This document shows, in pieces, positions 14,601 through 28,800 of a DNA stretch of 64,000 nucleotides. Position numbers and translations under genes: made by a program. The stretch covers positions 19,951,385 to 20,015,384 of the forward strand of contig NC_088295.1 in the NCBI RefSeq assembly GCF_032854445.1, given 5' to 3'. How positions within the stretch are numbered: the first letter of the stretch is position 1; each line of letters starts with the position of its first letter. This DNA is from Liolophura sinensis (taxonomy: Eukaryota; Mollusca; Polyplacophora; Chitonida; Chitonidae). A model generated the notes under the pieces. That model had not been told where the DNA came from and ran no database searches. It worked only from the letters and a program-made list of their open reading frames with translations.

Positions 14601-16118
14601 AGGGTACAATTGCCACCTTCCTCACCCAACCTCTAGATGTGATGAAAACGAGAATGATGAATGCAAAGCCAGGAGAATACTCTGTAAGTATTGGTAACAT
14701 GAGCAACCTGAGAAATAAATAGTGAATACATTTACATGTGCTCTGGAAAGGATTGACATTGAAATGCTGTTTGTGTGTTTAGAGTGGGGACATACTGTAA
14801 AATGAACTAAAATTTTGATTGTAATGCACCACAAAATGCATTTTTAAAAGAAAATTAATGTCATACATTAATACTTTTGCTGCCGAAACATGCATTTTTC
14901 AGTAGGATTTTATTCTACAGTGTACCTGCTTAACAAAAATGAAAGCACCTTTCTAAGGTCAATTGAACTCCCAGTCAAATAACAGGCAACTTATTTATGA
15001 AGTAAATTTTAGATGATTTACCATAACTGCACCAGACATGGTAAGCTATAAGAAGCCAACACAGGGTACCGGTACTTCATAAAGTAGTTGGTTACACACA
15101 TACAAAGGACTGATGTATTTGGCATATGATATCATTTGGCAAGGTTTCAAGATACCGTGTACCAATGGTCTGATTTGAGATTGGTATATTGGAACAAATT
15201 AAGCAGAATGTGTAATGTGGCAGCATTGTGGTGGTTTAATTGTGTTTAGAGGCATTGATCTAATCACACCTGGGATTTTATAGCATAAGATCATTAATAA
15301 TGATATCAATGATATTATGTTTGCTAGAACACATTGATCTTATCTCATTCTTGAGTCGAAAGCTTTAAGTGTGTGATTTGGCATCATTGTGGAGTTTTCA
15401 GAACGTTGGGAATCATTGATCAGCTTTATGTAAGACCTGGTATCCTTGGGTGTGACATAATTGTGTATGTTTCGGTCTGGTAGCACTGCATTTTATAGCG
15501 TTGAGTGTGGGATGGCAGAATTATACATACGATGGATCATATTGCCTAGGGACCTTGTGACATATGAACATTATAGTGTTCTTATAAGTTAATCCAGCAG
15601 GCTGTTAACATTGCAGCCACAATTGTGCAGTGGCTATCACTGTTGGGTTAAAACCACAAATGGACTTTATGCTCAGTTCTGTGATTTGGATCATGAATCT
15701 ATCATTTACCTCTCAGGTATGTTTTCTTTCAGAACCTTTTTTCCTGTGCAAAGGATATTGCCAAAAATGGGCCACTTGGATTTGTGAAAGTAAGCATTTT
15801 AGTTGATGGGTATCTTTTGATATTGAAATCCACATGGTGTGAACGATCTCGTTCACCTGCATATCAGTACTTGTAAAATTAGAGCAAAATGAGAACTGAA
15901 GAAGTAACAGGTAGAAATGTGTGTATGAAGGCAAAGAAAATTTATGCAAAAGTGAAAGTATTAACACATATATCACATGTATTTTTTTTAACGTGAGTTT
16001 CTTTACTTTTCAGGGATTTGTTCCAGCATTTGTGAGATTAGGCCCTCATACAGTGTTAACTTTTATTTTCTTTGAGCAAATTAGATTAAACTTTGGGTAT
16101 GATCCTACGCCAACTTAG
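5637..16118 (+). CDS. SLC25A10: Mitochondrial dicarboxylate carrier, complete, nine exons
   Basis: Exons: 5637-5807, 9971-10090, 12001-12161, 13181-13222, 13423-13537, 14176-14268, 14603-14683, 15733-15789, 16014-16118. Phases agree throughout and give 314 residues plus stop. Three mitochondrial carrier signatures are present: HPLDLLK in exon 1, TPADLVNVR in exon 3 and QPLDVMKTR in exon 7. The run RWYFGGLASAGAACCTHPLD is nearly identical to the animal dicarboxylate carrier, and MQNDIKLP, SGATMASSR and PHTVLTFIF also match it. Known role: exchange of malate or succinate for phosphate or sulfur anions across the inner mitochondrial membrane. Oddities: the N-terminus is about 26 residues longer than the human protein before RWYFGG (Met21 is a possible second start), and intron 3 begins with GC rather than GT. 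Introns 1 and 2 are long (4.2 and 1.9 kb) and hold repeats. No exon is missing or broken. Confidence 0.97.
5808..8900. other. SLC25A10 intron 1, first part
   Basis: Unspliced AT-rich intron sequence. I see no coding exon, tRNA or recognisable full element here, only short A/T tracts and ACATGTA-type palindromes. Confidence 0.6.
8917..9870 (+). repeat. Degenerate tandem repeat array in SLC25A10 intron 1
   Basis: A unit of roughly 120-160 bp recurs about six times, starting near 8917, 9069, 9208, 9528, 9647 and 9784. Each copy shows a TTTAAACTG-like start, then a GATCAAATTTCTGGTTTCCA-like core, then GGCAACAGACTAGAAATAGC or a variant. Copies differ from one another by many substitutions. The spacing doubles around 9338-9515, where an unrelated dispersed repeat sits. 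Two inverted units of the same family lie at about 34500-34740. Confidence 0.75.
9338..9515 (+). repeat. Dispersed repeat, copy 1 (pair with 29147-29315)
   Basis: This stretch shares ordered blocks with 29147-29315 on the same strand: ATTCCTCAACCT, then ATGAAAGA, AACTTTCAGTGCAATTTATG, a TTGATTTTG block, GGATTGGCC, and CACAAAAAGTATA with TTTTATCA. It appears to be inserted into the tandem array around it. No coding capacity or terminal repeats are visible. Confidence 0.75.
10424..10620 (+). repeat. Dispersed repeat family, copy in SLC25A10 intron 2
   Basis: Shares GCATTTTTAGAT, AAATATTA, GGTGCTGAAACTTA, CAAACCTCAAAACA, ATCAACAGAA and TAGTCATGG blocks, in order, with 35717-35905. Its first half matches 14825-14935 and 60820-60900. 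Non-coding. Confidence 0.7.
10640..12000. other. SLC25A10 intron 2, remainder
   Basis: AT-rich intron with no exon-like segment that matches the carrier family and no complete mobile element that I can recognise. Confidence 0.55.
12162..12163 (+). other. Non-canonical GC 5' splice site of SLC25A10 intron 3
   Basis: Exon 3 ends in the carrier motif PADLVNVR with codon AG|G split, and the intron starts gcaagt. Exon 4 starts GATGCAG after a long T tract and cag, restoring R-M-Q-N-D. The nearby GT sites (gtgagg two bases after AAC, or gtagtg) would break the frame or add residues. The rest of the donor is a perfect match to the GC-AG consensus AG|GCAAGT. Confidence 0.9.
12257..12553 (+). mobile_element. 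Full-length tRNA-derived SINE with 15-bp target-site duplication
   Basis: The body is 12272-12538. It starts GGGGCCTCCGTGGCTCAGTC (A-box region) and has a B box GAGTTCAAGTCC about 75 bp later. A body of about 150 bp and the shared 3' end TTGAGTACGGCGTAAAAACA follow, then an A tract. The direct repeat TCATATGTGATGACG at 12257-12271 and 12539-12553 is perfect, marking a recent insertion. It lies in SLC25A10 intron 3. Confidence 0.96.
12765..13001 (+). mobile_element. SINE copy, 5'-truncated
   Basis: Same family as 12272-12538. It starts at GTAATGACCCAGGAGCCTCT, lacks the A box and ends in (AATA)n. It lies 227 bp after the full-length copy in the same intron. Confidence 0.93.
14825..14935 (+). 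repeat. Dispersed repeat family, partial copy in SLC25A10 intron 7
   Basis: Shares ATGCATTTTTA, AATACTTTTGCTGCCGAAACAT and CATTTTTCAGTAGG-like blocks with 10424-10520 and 60820-60900. Confidence 0.6.
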
Positions 16119-19100
16119 TACTGTACCCATAAGTTTAAGGCACATTGTACACTGTGCATTCACGGACACAAGTCTGATGCACTTCCCCTACAGCAGAGTT
16201 CAGTCATTTGGGACTGATAACCCAGACTGTCACGCTTAAAAAGATTGTACACTGGTATTCTGAAGTTTTGTGAAGTTGAGATTGTATTTATCAGGGTATT
16301 GCAGTTGAGGTGGCAGCAATTCAGCAATGCTGTATTATTTTTTGAGGACTGGTATTTTTGGCATGGTCTGTCTATGAAATTAAATCAAGGTGCTCTTGGT
16401 CATCTGTGCCATGTTTGTCTTAACATTTCACTTTCTACCCTGTGCTTTACCATTTCAAGCCCAAGCTACTCAGGTGTCATGTAAACCAGAAATTCAAAAA
16501 TCATTTATCATGTACTATATACTCATTAAGTCATTCTGATTTTATTTATTCCTGCAAACTATAGGGAACTTGTGATTGTTGTTGTTTCACTGAGTTGCAT
16601 AGCTTATGATAATTAGTTTCTTCAAATATAGAATTAATTTAGCAGGCTGATTAGTAAGAAAATTAGCATCTTTGAATTTATTACTGCAAATATTTAACTA
16701 TCTCCTCCACTAACTGGTACATTACTTGGTACATTCATGGGCTGTGTTTCTCAGCTCAGATTTCTATGTGTATATCTTACATAATCCGCATTCATACCGT
16801 ACGATTGTCCAGTTGACCCATCAGGTTTCACAGGGACATGGTATTTCATGAGATTGTAGCACTCAACAAATCGCATTGTCTGAATGCAGCTGATGAAATT
16901 AACTAGTAGTTTCTGATTCCATTTTGAATCTGAAGAGTCGATATGACATGGATGATCCAGACACAAAAGCCACTTGGTAGAACACCACTCAGGATATGAA
17001 TGTTCAAGGTGGTTATTTGAGGAAAGATAGTATAATATTGAGATAGTCAAATGTTTAAAAAATTCATGAAGTACCTTTGATTGCTTTTATTCTACACCTA
17101 GCCAAAAGTCTATACCTTATTTTTTGTTTTGTTTTGTTATTTTGTCATATGAGATGGATGTAGAAAGATATGTTGTTCGAAGATTTATGTTGGTGATCAG
17201 AGTGAAACAGGATTTTTTGTGTTTTTACATGAGAGTTTTATATGTTGTTCTCATTGTTCTCTATTAGTCTTCTATTCATCAAAATGTTTTCATCCAAAAT
17301 TGAGAGATTGTTAAAGGCATGATGATTGGATAACTGTAAAGATAGGAGATCGTGGGTTTAAACATCAATACTTTGATGCATCAAATAAATTTACAGTGTT
17401 CAAGCTCAGCCTAGGTTTTAAATCTTGTGCAGTAGACAGTCAGCAAGTGTTTTATTACATTACTAAATGTGACTTAGATTGCTTTATAGCCAATAAATGA
17501 CTGCCTTATTTCACAACTTGGGGAAACAAAGCTATTTACATATTGATGTACTGTATTAAAATCTATAACAAATTAAAGAGTGACAGTTTTAATTGTGACA
17601 TGCGATTTTTGCTCTTATGGTGTGTAATGTAGCTATTTGAAAGATGATGTCAGAGGAATGTTAATGTTTGTGGTAAAATTTGTTATACAAGTGTCCCATT
17701 GAACTCCTTTGTGTTTTAGAATTTGATTTAACCTATTTTACTTTGATAGTAGCAATGAGACTCACAGTGTTGGGCCTCATTTAGAGGAAAAAATACTCCA
17801 TTGTATGGAGTTGTTAAGCCTGTTTTCACCTGTTCATATGGTGATTTGTTGGCGTATGATACATGTAGATTCATGTCTACATGTCTATGTTCTTATTTAT
17901 CAATGTGATATTTACATGGAACTTTTTATCTGAAATATTTTTACTTGATGCATACATACATGTACATGTACTATTACACACACGTAGCAAGTCATTTGAA
18001 AATGTACTGTATCATAATATTAAGGTAATTTTATCCATTTTTGACAAGCTTTTATGATTAAATTTACTTTTACAAGGAACAAACATTTAACATTGTAAAG
18101 TGTTTTTATCAAACAAAGTTAATTAGATTTTGTCAAAAACTTATAAATGTTCTGCTAATGTAGTATAATTTATCTGGGCTAAATGATACCGTGAATAGCA
18201 GATCTACCTTGGATAGCCACGCACATGCGTCATCATAAACAATAACCTTTGTATTTGTTCATGTACAGCAGACATCAGCACACATTCAACATTAGCACTT
18301 TGATGATTGTAGACTCTGACATCAACTTAGCTCTTCAGGTTAGTGAAATACCATTATGCAACATTTTCAGGTAATGTTCACATGTTTGTGTGCTTGCAAT
18401 GCAAACTTTTTGGTATTGTTACAATGAAACCTTGTCTTTACTCCAAAAATTCGTCTTTCGGTACCCTCATCCATTCGGTGGGTGCTTTTTCTGTGTGTCA
18501 CTGCGCATAATGTACTCATGGAACAGTGATGTTACTTGCAAACAATGCATTTTGCACAGCATGGTAACGACTAATTTTGGTGGCTAAGAGATGCAGACAT
18601 TAAAACACTATAGCCAGACAGTAATAACTTCTTTTACATGTTGAAGGTCTAGATTCAAGCTACATGTAAATGCCTGATAAGAAACACCTAAGCAAAAAAA
18701 TGTATCAAAAAAGGTGCTGCCATTTTTACACACATGTGACATTCCCAGGCGATGTGTGGAACATTTAACAACCTATTAAACTGTTGAACTGACTTGACCG
18801 TGTTCATGTTGTCTTCTTTTGTTGCCATATATAAAGACATGTTCCTTAACGGAGTAATTCACCAGGCTAGTTGTATTCCATTACTTTATGTGTGAAAAGG
18901 TGAATTTGGATGCACATGAATAACTGTATAATATTATGCTCAAAAGCACCAATAAAGTTACTTGTTCAAATACTTTAGCTGCTGCTGTGTAGTAAGGAAT
19001 TCACATTCAAATTTAGCAGATCATAGTCAAATCCTCCAGGAACAAGCATTTATTGTACTACTGTAGCTGTATATACACTGTATTTGCTGAACAAAAGTCC

Positions 19101-19812
19101 GTGCAGATCATCAGAATAGGGTTCCACAACCACAAAGATTGGATACATTATTGCCAAACATACAGTTTGGACACTGTGCTAAACAGCCAAATATGAGTTT
19201 TTCAACTGAGAAAGTGAGTGAAGGTCAATTGTACTGTTTCAGGAGCAGCATGTTTTACTTATACCAAAAACAATACTGATACATGGCATTACTCGGGCGC
19301 AGTTAACATTTGGTACTGGGAACTGGTGAGGTTTCATGTCTGGAGTGTATGACATGATAGTATTTGGGTTGTTCTTAGTAGATAGAGCAACTGCCTCGGT
19401 GGTGTCAGAATGTGACTGGGTGGGGCATCTTTTCTAGTGTCTAAAGAATGGCGTTCCCGTAAAGCAGCACTTTACATAGGGCTGTAATGTGTTCAGCCTG
19501 CTACAAAGAGACGCCATCGTAATAGGACCAAAATAATGTTGAAAGTGACCTTGAACCACAATTCAACAAATGCTAAAGTAGTACAAGAAAATAGATTACA
19601 CACAATTATTAGGTGGTTTGTGAAGTACACTTGAGGAGCGAAAACAAACATACATTGTTCAACATCTTTTAATAGGTCAAAGGCAATTATACACCCTCAT
19701 GTCCAGTTCAAACAATTTTGCAAAATAACTTTGAAATATGAATGTTTGTGATAAACTCATACATTGTTACTAAAGATAAAGAGTTTTCTGTGTAGCACCA
19801 GATTTTTGTCTG
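16119..19812. other. Convergent intergenic region
   Basis: The region lies between the stop codons of SLC25A10 (+) and the otoancorin-like gene (-), so it holds both 3' UTRs. I see no further conserved exon. A segment near 19360-19520 (GAGCAACTGCCTCGGTGG, then AAAGCAGCACTTTACATAGG) has SINE-like words and may be an eroded second-family SINE. Poly(A) sites cannot be fixed with confidence. Confidence 0.5.
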
Positions 19813-22800
19813 TCATACCCAAAAGAGATATATTGTGCCAACCATGGCTGCCACACTGGAAAAGGTGCTGAGATTAACAGCAGCTGGAAAAACAAATAAA
19901 ACAGAATGTTAATGGCTGGTTTTCAACAAATGACTATTTGAAATCTTTATAAAGAGTGTAAATACATGTATATCTTTATACATGTATTTCATTAACATAA
20001 ATATAAAAAATATACCACAGCTTTTGGAATATATGGCAATTTGGACTTCTATATTCTCTCCCTTCAGACTGGCCACAGGAGCAAAGTTATAAGAGATTAT
20101 TTTTGGTGTATATAAAACTGTTATCAGCCATGTCGCTGAGAGAATACAAATATACCCTGATGAACACAGGATCAGCTGTTACTTTTCATGACTGAATGCA
20201 CCATTCAAGTCGCAATTATCATACTGCTATGTGGCATTCTTCTCTTTATACACTTCTGGGACAGCAAGTATACATCTGCAAAAGTTAGAGTTCTCTCTTA
20301 AAGAAAATATTTGTGAATTGTACATTGGCATTGTTTCATTAAGTTTAAATGTTTGCTCCGCATGTTTGACATTCCAGACATTCTGAAAATTCACATTGCC
20401 CTCCACCCAGCCCCTCCCACCAATAAATCTCTTGCCTCTCATCCCCCAGCTCATGGGACTTTACATGTCATATAGTTGCTACAAGTGCCCAAACAGACTT
20501 AAATCTAGGCGTTGAGGAACAGGTAACCATTTTTAATTCCAATGGGAACTTCACCGAGAATAACGGTTCAATTTTAATCATTTGTTGTCCATTTTTGATT
20601 AAAAAGTTCAAAAAGAAAATTTGGAAGGGAAGCATCTGGGTATTGGAGTTTGAAGTAAACTAGATTTGGCCCTGTCTAATCTCACTGGTTTTATCACACA
20701 GTTTCCTTACCACCAAGAGGGCTTCCACTCTCTGAAAATGTTTCCACTGTGACCCCTAATGACAAAGCTTTCTGCAGGGCATCCATCTGGCCACTGGACA
20801 ACAGCTGCCTCTGTGTAGAGCTTACAGCACTGGCTTGCTCAAAGGTCAAGTTGCCTAACTGCTCCACTGACATGGCCTTCAATGGAAATGGGAAGGTTTA
20901 TGTCCTGGCAGACAAGTCACAGTTGGCTTAAAGCCAACAAAAAATGAACACCTGCTTACCGGCATAGGATGCAACACTTTCTGGAATTTGGTTTGATGCA
21001 ACTACATTTGCACCAGTACTGGCCTTGTCAAGAATAATTTTAACTGAAAACTAGCAAACAATTTTCAAATTTAATCAGAATAAGCACATGCCAAACATAA
21101 GGACAAACAGAATATATCATGAAAATGTCATTAACAGCTTCAATGGTTCCTTTCTTCCACACTTCTTATCACTACAATATGATGTATCTGGGTTCTTTAC
21201 ATACGCTGCACACGGATGTGTAAAACCCCATTAACAAGAATGGTAATGTGGTGGCAGTGCACGAGAGTGGAAACAGTTGGTTGAAAAATATGCAGGCTGT
21301 GTCTTAATGCATGCAGTGGACAAAGGATGTGTGTGAATGTATTCAACTCTGAACAGTTCTGGGAATCACATTTACTGCATTTCTGCTGTGCTGAGACAGT
21401 AGAAAATGCCCATGTTATCATAAAGCAAATGCAGTAATTTAAAAATGTACACTGACACAGGTGAGTTCAAGTGCAGCTCATGCTGGTTTCCTCTCCGACC
21501 GTACCTGGGAAGATCTGGTTTCCTCCCACCATAATGCTGGCTGCCGTTGTATAAGTGAAATATTCTTGAGTACTGCGTAAAACACCAATCAAATAAATCA
21601 AATAAACACTGACAAAAACACTAAGGAAAAACCTTTGTATGGAAATTGCTGTGCATGCATCCAAATCAATCAGTTCTGCCTGAGCTACTATACAGTATAT
21701 CCTAATTTTCTCATCTAACTAACAGAGCTATGTGAATTGGTCAGATGGAAGATGTTTGAAATACATACATGTATCTCATATATATACGCCATCATCATTA
21801 ACTTGGTGTGTGGTACTACTGTCCACTGCACACCTACCTGTAAGGCAGTGCCAGGAATGAGGGGTATTGCATACTCCGGTATTCCTTCCATGACGTCTAT
21901 ACCTAAAGTTTGCAGCTCCTGTGCAGTAAACCCACCTGGATAGTGCATTATAAAAAGCTTTTAGCAATTATGTAGAGAATAAAATACCACTGCCTCACTA
22001 CTGGTGCTGTACATGCATAATATATTAATTAGCAATTGATTACTGTTCCTCAGAGCTAGGATTAAGACAGATGTCTATCTTAATCCCAGCTCAGACAAAT
22101 TAATGAGGTTTACCAGTTTTATGAGAATTTTTAAAAATAAAAAAAAAATAATTTGTAATTAAGAGCACCTAAAGCCTCTACCAAACCAAACCTCAATAGC
22201 CTTTCTGGATGATGTGTATGATTTTCATAATTCATAATAAGTGGTGCATTGGGCAGTCTATAATTTGTTCAAACAAACTATGATTTGGATCACCATGATA
22301 CTATGGAAAACCTGGCTCTTTCATCTGGTCAAATTCATGACATCACAGAACATGAAATGTGAATAAAGACCACTGCCACATTACAAAGTTTTGAAAACAA
22401 GGAGATTTATGAATTAAAAAGATCTGGGATTTTGTAAAGTAAAAATTTATATACAAAGAAACAAAACAAAACAAGAAAATTAACCTGCAACATACTCGTC
22501 TTTTCAAAGTTATATTTTATTCCACATCAAGTGTTCGTATAGCTCTGCCATTGGTGTAGGTTTACCAGATGTGACCTTTTTGATATTTTTTGGAGTCTAT
22601 AAGCAGAAATGAAGACACCACGATACCTAATAATGTACATGTATACTAACCAATGATCACACCAATTTCACTGAATATTTCAGCACCCCAAGTGTTTATA
22701 GCACCCAGGGCATCAGCTCTTACTGCCGTCTCTTTTAGAACTTGAAGATTAGCTGTATTACAGCTGGTGAGCCTTCCTAGTTGTGCACTAGCCCCTCTGT

Positions 22801-25800
22801 AAATAAAATTAGCTGTGATATTTTTTTAATTGCATTAAGAATCTTTATGTCTAAGTCAATAACAGATTCAAAATTGCCATAATTGTGTCGAAAATGGACA
22901 AAAAGGGAAAAAACTGTGTCTTCAGATGAACCATTTTATAAAGTTCTGGAAAACTGATTTGTGAAGAACTGATAATGGAGGCATTAACAAACAGAACCCT
23001 TCGATGCTGACAGGGAACTACTTAAGATGCCTGATGTAGCACTTTAATAACCAAATATAAATGACATTTTATCAAAACTTAGATCTAAGTACTAAAAGTT
23101 TATCATCATCTCCTGGAAATATTGAAAAAAAACCCAGCTAGGATACAAAAAGGTGCTTACACAAAAGCAGCAGATGTCAACTGGGCCAGATCTGCAGAGT
23201 CAAAACCACACAAGATATGTCCCAGTGCTGCCACATCAGATGATGTAAGGTTGCTCACAGTGACTGAACGCTTGCTCAAGTAGTTAGAAGCAAGATTCCC
23301 AAGCTACGCGATAAAAACATGTACATATGTAGTATGATTCAGTGATAGTCAGGTGATGTAGTGTAGCTACTGAACAGATCTATACATGTATGCAACTACA
23401 GTAATCCAAAATTAACAAAAACTCATCACTCTATGTGATGCAACATTATTGCTGGCTTTAAAGCTCTGTTTTCGTCATAGCTGACCAACCAGACTGAAGA
23501 GATCACAGGCATTGATCAAGCTCTGGCCGGTTCAGCTGTGGCTTCAGGCATGGCAGAAGGTTTTGTTCAGTACCTGATACAGAGAAGTAGGTTACCGTAA
23601 TGTACTTCAGCTCCTCCATGCACAAAGCAAAGGTGGAGAACCTATGCTCTGGAAACACCCATGTCTTGTACTGGATAGGCATTAACACGCAGCTTATATG
23701 CTTGGGAACTATGTATACATGTGTTTATACCTTTGCAGTGGACCACCCACTCATGGATCCCAGAGTTGCTACCAGGTCATCCTCAGCCAGTGGTAAACAG
23801 TTAATTTCTGCCTCAGTCAGAGACAGCAAAAAATAACCAACATTCACCAAATCAGGTGTTGTCAGGTTACACACGTGCCCAATATCCTTCAAATGGAAAC
23901 ATAATACAACCAATGTAGCACTAAGATTGTATTGTTCTGAATGTTTACAAACTAGGTATGATGTTTGAATGCTGTACTTCAAAGCATTTGTAAAATCCTA
24001 CGTTAAACTGAACTAAGCCAATATAGTTTCCCACAACCATATAAAGTGTTAAATGTTGACGAGTTACAATGACCTGTACAGTGGTAGACTATAACCAGTA
24101 CAATGGCAATCATAGATCTATCTAATGAAGCTAATATTAGTATGCATTGTGATATCAATTGAAATAAACTGAATTATTGACATCTATTCATCATCTTTAT
24201 CAAAATTTTGTATGAAAGAATGATACTTACATTTGTAACTTTCTGGAATAATGCTAGTGTTTTACTATCTTCCCAATCTGAGTACTGTGACATTACCCCA
24301 ACACAGTTGTAGAATTCTGTTGCGTCTATAGCCTGGAGGTCTGAGACTGACAGTGAAGTAACACTAGGTCCCAGGCTGGTTATGTCATCACATGTCCATG
24401 CACTACCTAAGTAAGGCATATCAACAGAGAATCACAAGGCATTTCTTGCACTGATTGATTTGAGTTTTATATAATGCGGTTTGGATGTACTTGGGATGTG
24501 AGATGGGTATGTGAAAAGGGGTGGTCTCCATCTGGCACTGCTTGGTTTCCTCCACCAATAAACCTCAACCATCATCATATACATATGCAAGTGCAACATT
24601 CTTGAGCAGAGCATAAAATCCCAAAGAAAAATAATCAATATCATCTGAATGATCAGTTGTATTAGGGCCGTCTTATTTCAGAGATTTCACTTTTTGAAAG
24701 TGACTAAAGTAATGACAGATGTATATAACCACTGATGAAACTATATTTGAAATATTTGATACTGGGATGGAAGTAAGTGGATGAATGTTGAATGAACTGT
24801 TTACCTTGTCTCTTTCTTCTTCTTGCATTAGTATTCAAGCTGGGATCCATGGCAGAAGCTATGGCACTAAAAACCCTCTTTCTGATAATTTGAAGCATAT
24901 CTGTCTCAGACTTTGACAGTCCACTTAAGCAACACTGGTGATTTTGAAACACCTTCTCATCTTGTGGTGTAATATCTTCAAGAATCTCACCCGACACACC
25001 TGCCAGCACAGTCTAGGGGAATATTGCAAGAAACTAAATTAGACCTATTGATAGACAATAACAACCTTCTCATGCAATCGTAAATTAATAAACACTCCAA
25101 ATGTGTTTAAAAGTCTGCAAAGTTTATTTGACTTTTGTTGATATTTGTTTCCATTCTAATTTATGGTAAGAAATGAGTGAATGTCAATGGTAAATCAGGG
25201 TAACAGTGTTCTGAAATCTCCCTGTTTGCCTACAGTAGCAGAATTACTAGGTGACCTTGCTGAGATGTGGGTTCAATCCTATTCTGGTTTAGGGCATTTT
25301 CAAGATTACTGGGAGGCAAGAAACAGATGTCACTCTTTTGTGTGGTCTTACATGAAGTTCTTTGGAACTGCTTTTCTTCCACACATATGATGAATGTCAC
25401 ACATGGGCAAGTTCAGCAGTAACTTGTATTCACCCATAATACTGGACATGTATAGGTGAAAAAATTCTTAAGTAGGGCATAAAATAATATGAAAACCAAT
25501 CAAAAGAATTGAATTAATTGAAAGAATTTATATCCCATGAGATGGGAGTCGTGTCTACAAACTGACAGACAGGGTGATTCTAGTATACCCCCCTAACTTT
25601 GATTCATAAAAACTGTGTTTTCCTTTGAACTACATTCATAATTAGGACCACGACTAAGGAGGTGTAGTCTTCTTATACCTTATCAGCACTGACAAGGGAG
25701 TTATCCTCTGCATAAACTCCAACCAAGCCTCCTAGCTCCTGCATCTTGAGAGCATCCAAATCTTTGGCTGGTCTGAAAAAATCATTAAAAAGTTTAATAT

Positions 25801-28800
25801 CATGCAAACAAACATTAAATAGAAAATTTGTAGCATGCATTAAAATCATTTTAATGTTACAACTGAATACCTTTCTCGTAAGCAGTTGTAAAGCATGTGT
25901 AATTGAATTAATATGGCAGATAAATATAACCTGCTGTTTATATCAAGCTTCACAGGCAGTTGATCAGAAAGTGCTACATGTACATACAAATAACCACAAG
26001 TCTCTCAGTTCAAGTATCGATTACAAACACTTGGGCTTCTTCTTTTCGTCATATCTTAACAAAACAGTTAATTGCCAATTCAGAACCTCACCCATATTCA
26101 GCTTTTAATTTAGAACTGATCCCTTTTAATAGATGATAAGATAAACATCCATGTCGGAAAAGTGAGATTCGATTTCTGATGGCTCCAACCTCTGTCCGTG
26201 AAAATTCATCTCTCAGTTCTGATGCTAGAGTAAATCCAAGTGTATCCAAATCATCTTCTGTAATACTGGTTGAACTGTCATGTTTGCCCTGCAGTAAACA
26301 AAGGTATTACTGCATTATATATAATATTTTTGCTTTTACATTCATCTATATACTACACATATAATGATTCCATTCTGACTTTGTCTTTTTTTTGAGGTTT
26401 TCAAAATCTACATATTAACTTTTAAATATGTAGAAATAAGTGAAAGCAGGATTTGAACCCTGTATCTTGTGTGTTCTAGCGAGAAGAAGGCAAGTACCCT
26501 TAACAACTAGACCACTGCCCCTTGCAGGACACGACATCAACACCTGCATGTACATTGTAGAGGTGAGCTAAAAAGTGGTGATTCCTTTCAAATATTATTA
26601 CCAAGTAATAGTTAACTATACTGATGAACATATGTTTAATTCCATGTGTCAATCATGTTCTACAACAGGAGACAGCATATGTTGTTTTGACATTTTGCCT
26701 AAAGTAATAATTGCTTTATGGTTAACTTTTAACTCTACTAGCATTTAACTTTCAAAATATGTTTCCTTTTTTTTCTTTAATTGTATTACTTCTGAAATTT
26801 CTATGTTCTTATTATATTCAGTTGTTGGGATATTATGATTGAGAAAGAAGTTTAATAGCACTGTGATTTTGTCAGTTAAAGTGATATTCTGAATACTTAT
26901 ACTTTGTTCTATATGACATAAAATATGCACAGGTAGATGTACAAGTGAGTGCGCTGTGGTTGTGGATCATATGTTAACCACGAAAACAACTGTTCTCAAC
27001 CCGTGAAGAGCACAGGAGGGAAATGGAAGCCACTTTGTCTGACAAAGTCTTGCATCTCTGATTTTTTCTGTATTATTCATGCTCGATTACAACGTCCGTG
27101 CTAATCAAGCAAGTTCTGCACAACTCCCCGAGATTTCCTACTGTGGTGACACCAAAGTTTACCAAAACTATGAGTCTACTACTTCCAACATTCCAGACAT
27201 AGATAAAATCTCTAAATTTTCTCAAATCTAATTTCTAAAAGTAAATATAACTGAATGAAAAAAAGAATGTCAATACACAGCACACACTATGGCGCCTAAA
27301 GAGTTGAAATAGCAGTTTACAGAATTGCACTATAGCTGAGAAAACTTCAGCACTTAATGTCAAACACTTATCATTGCATTTAAAATGTACATTTTAGCAA
27401 CTGAGTGGCAAAAATTCTGTGCGTGTATCAATTTTCACCTAAACAGCTGGTCCCCATTTGAGTTCAGCTTCTCCACAACCACTGGCCTTAAAATGAAGTA
27501 TTTTATTTCAAAAGAATGAAAAGTACTCATATGGGGCAAACCTATATGCTGAGGTCATCTAACCTACCATGCAAATGCAAGAATAGACATTTATAAGCTT
27601 TACAATTATCATTTCAGCCTGATTACAAATTTCAATTTAGTCTTGTCAAATCAATAGCCATTACTGCTGGGAAATAAATGTGTCTGGTTCATAAACTGCT
27701 AAACTAGAAGGCCTAGTAGTTCCTGCCTTAATATAAATGACTATGATCACATCCATCTCTTTGCCATTGGACATACACATGTACATGTACAAGCATGTCT
27801 ATAATAGAGAAGAATTTCCTGACAAACATCAAACAGAACAGCTAACAGGGTATACTAAAGTATCCTTGATACATGTACAGGTATATTACTTACTAAACAT
27901 TTCAGACAAGAATCTTTGAGTTGTTTACGATAATCATGAGGTAGACACAAAGTTCTCTCAGATGCTCCAATTTTTTGACACACAGAAACACACACATCAC
28001 TGCTTGCCTCCACAAGCTCCTGTGGCCTTGTAGTAGAAAAGAAATATTTCATAAATAGTGGTCAAGGTATCATTTACACATGCATTCCTTTTTTGGTTCA
28101 TTTTTACACAAAACTATTACAGAAGTGTAGCTCAGAAAATATAGAATATAGGTCATCAAAGCTAACTCTGAAGTGTAGAAACCAGTCCTAACTGGCCGCT
28201 TAATGTTCACATATTCAAAACCATGGACATCCAGGCATCATTTTTTACCTATTTATGCTTTACCTACGAAGCCATGGGGGATAATACAAAACTCTGCTTG
28301 ATGGTCCAAAACCAAACCTTCGATCTTGACCTTGAACATTCCGATTAGTTCAGTTGCAGTAAAAAGTTTTCAAGTACAGATGTAAGATCTTGGTACAAGG
28401 TAAAATTTATGACATGTCAGTGATCAATCTATTAATTTTACAATCATTATTGCAAACTAACCTTAGGGTCTCTATGGGCCTAGTGTTTATCGTGCTGGTG
28501 CAGTACACATGACCCAGAAGCCTCTTATTACTGTGATCACTGTGCAGCTCCAGCTCACATTGAATTCCTCTCAAGCCATACATGTGTGTGGGAAGGCCTG
28601 GCAGAAACCTGCTGATGGTCATGAGCTTTGCCCGCGCCCTGCCAAGTTTCCTCCCACAATATGGCTGTATAAATTTTTGCATAAGTGAAATGTTCTTGAG
28701 TATGGCCTAAAATACCAATCCAATAAAAAAAATGACATGTGCCTCAACAACAACGCTGACATTCATGTATGTACATGTAGTTAAATTTGTAAAAAATCAG

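Noticed and set aside
20960-21043. Exon-like segment in the otoancorin-like gene (minus) ending VASYAG before a gtaagc donor
   Set aside because: It needs phase 1 on both sides, but the flanking exons 21838-21935 and 20711-20876 join in phase 0; including it causes a stop. Could be an alternative exon only with other evidence.
23500-23575. Exon-like segment on minus with TEQNLLPCLKPQL
   Set aside because: Its phases do not fit the phase 0 junction between 23731-23886 and 23161-23303, which already reads through a normal family motif.
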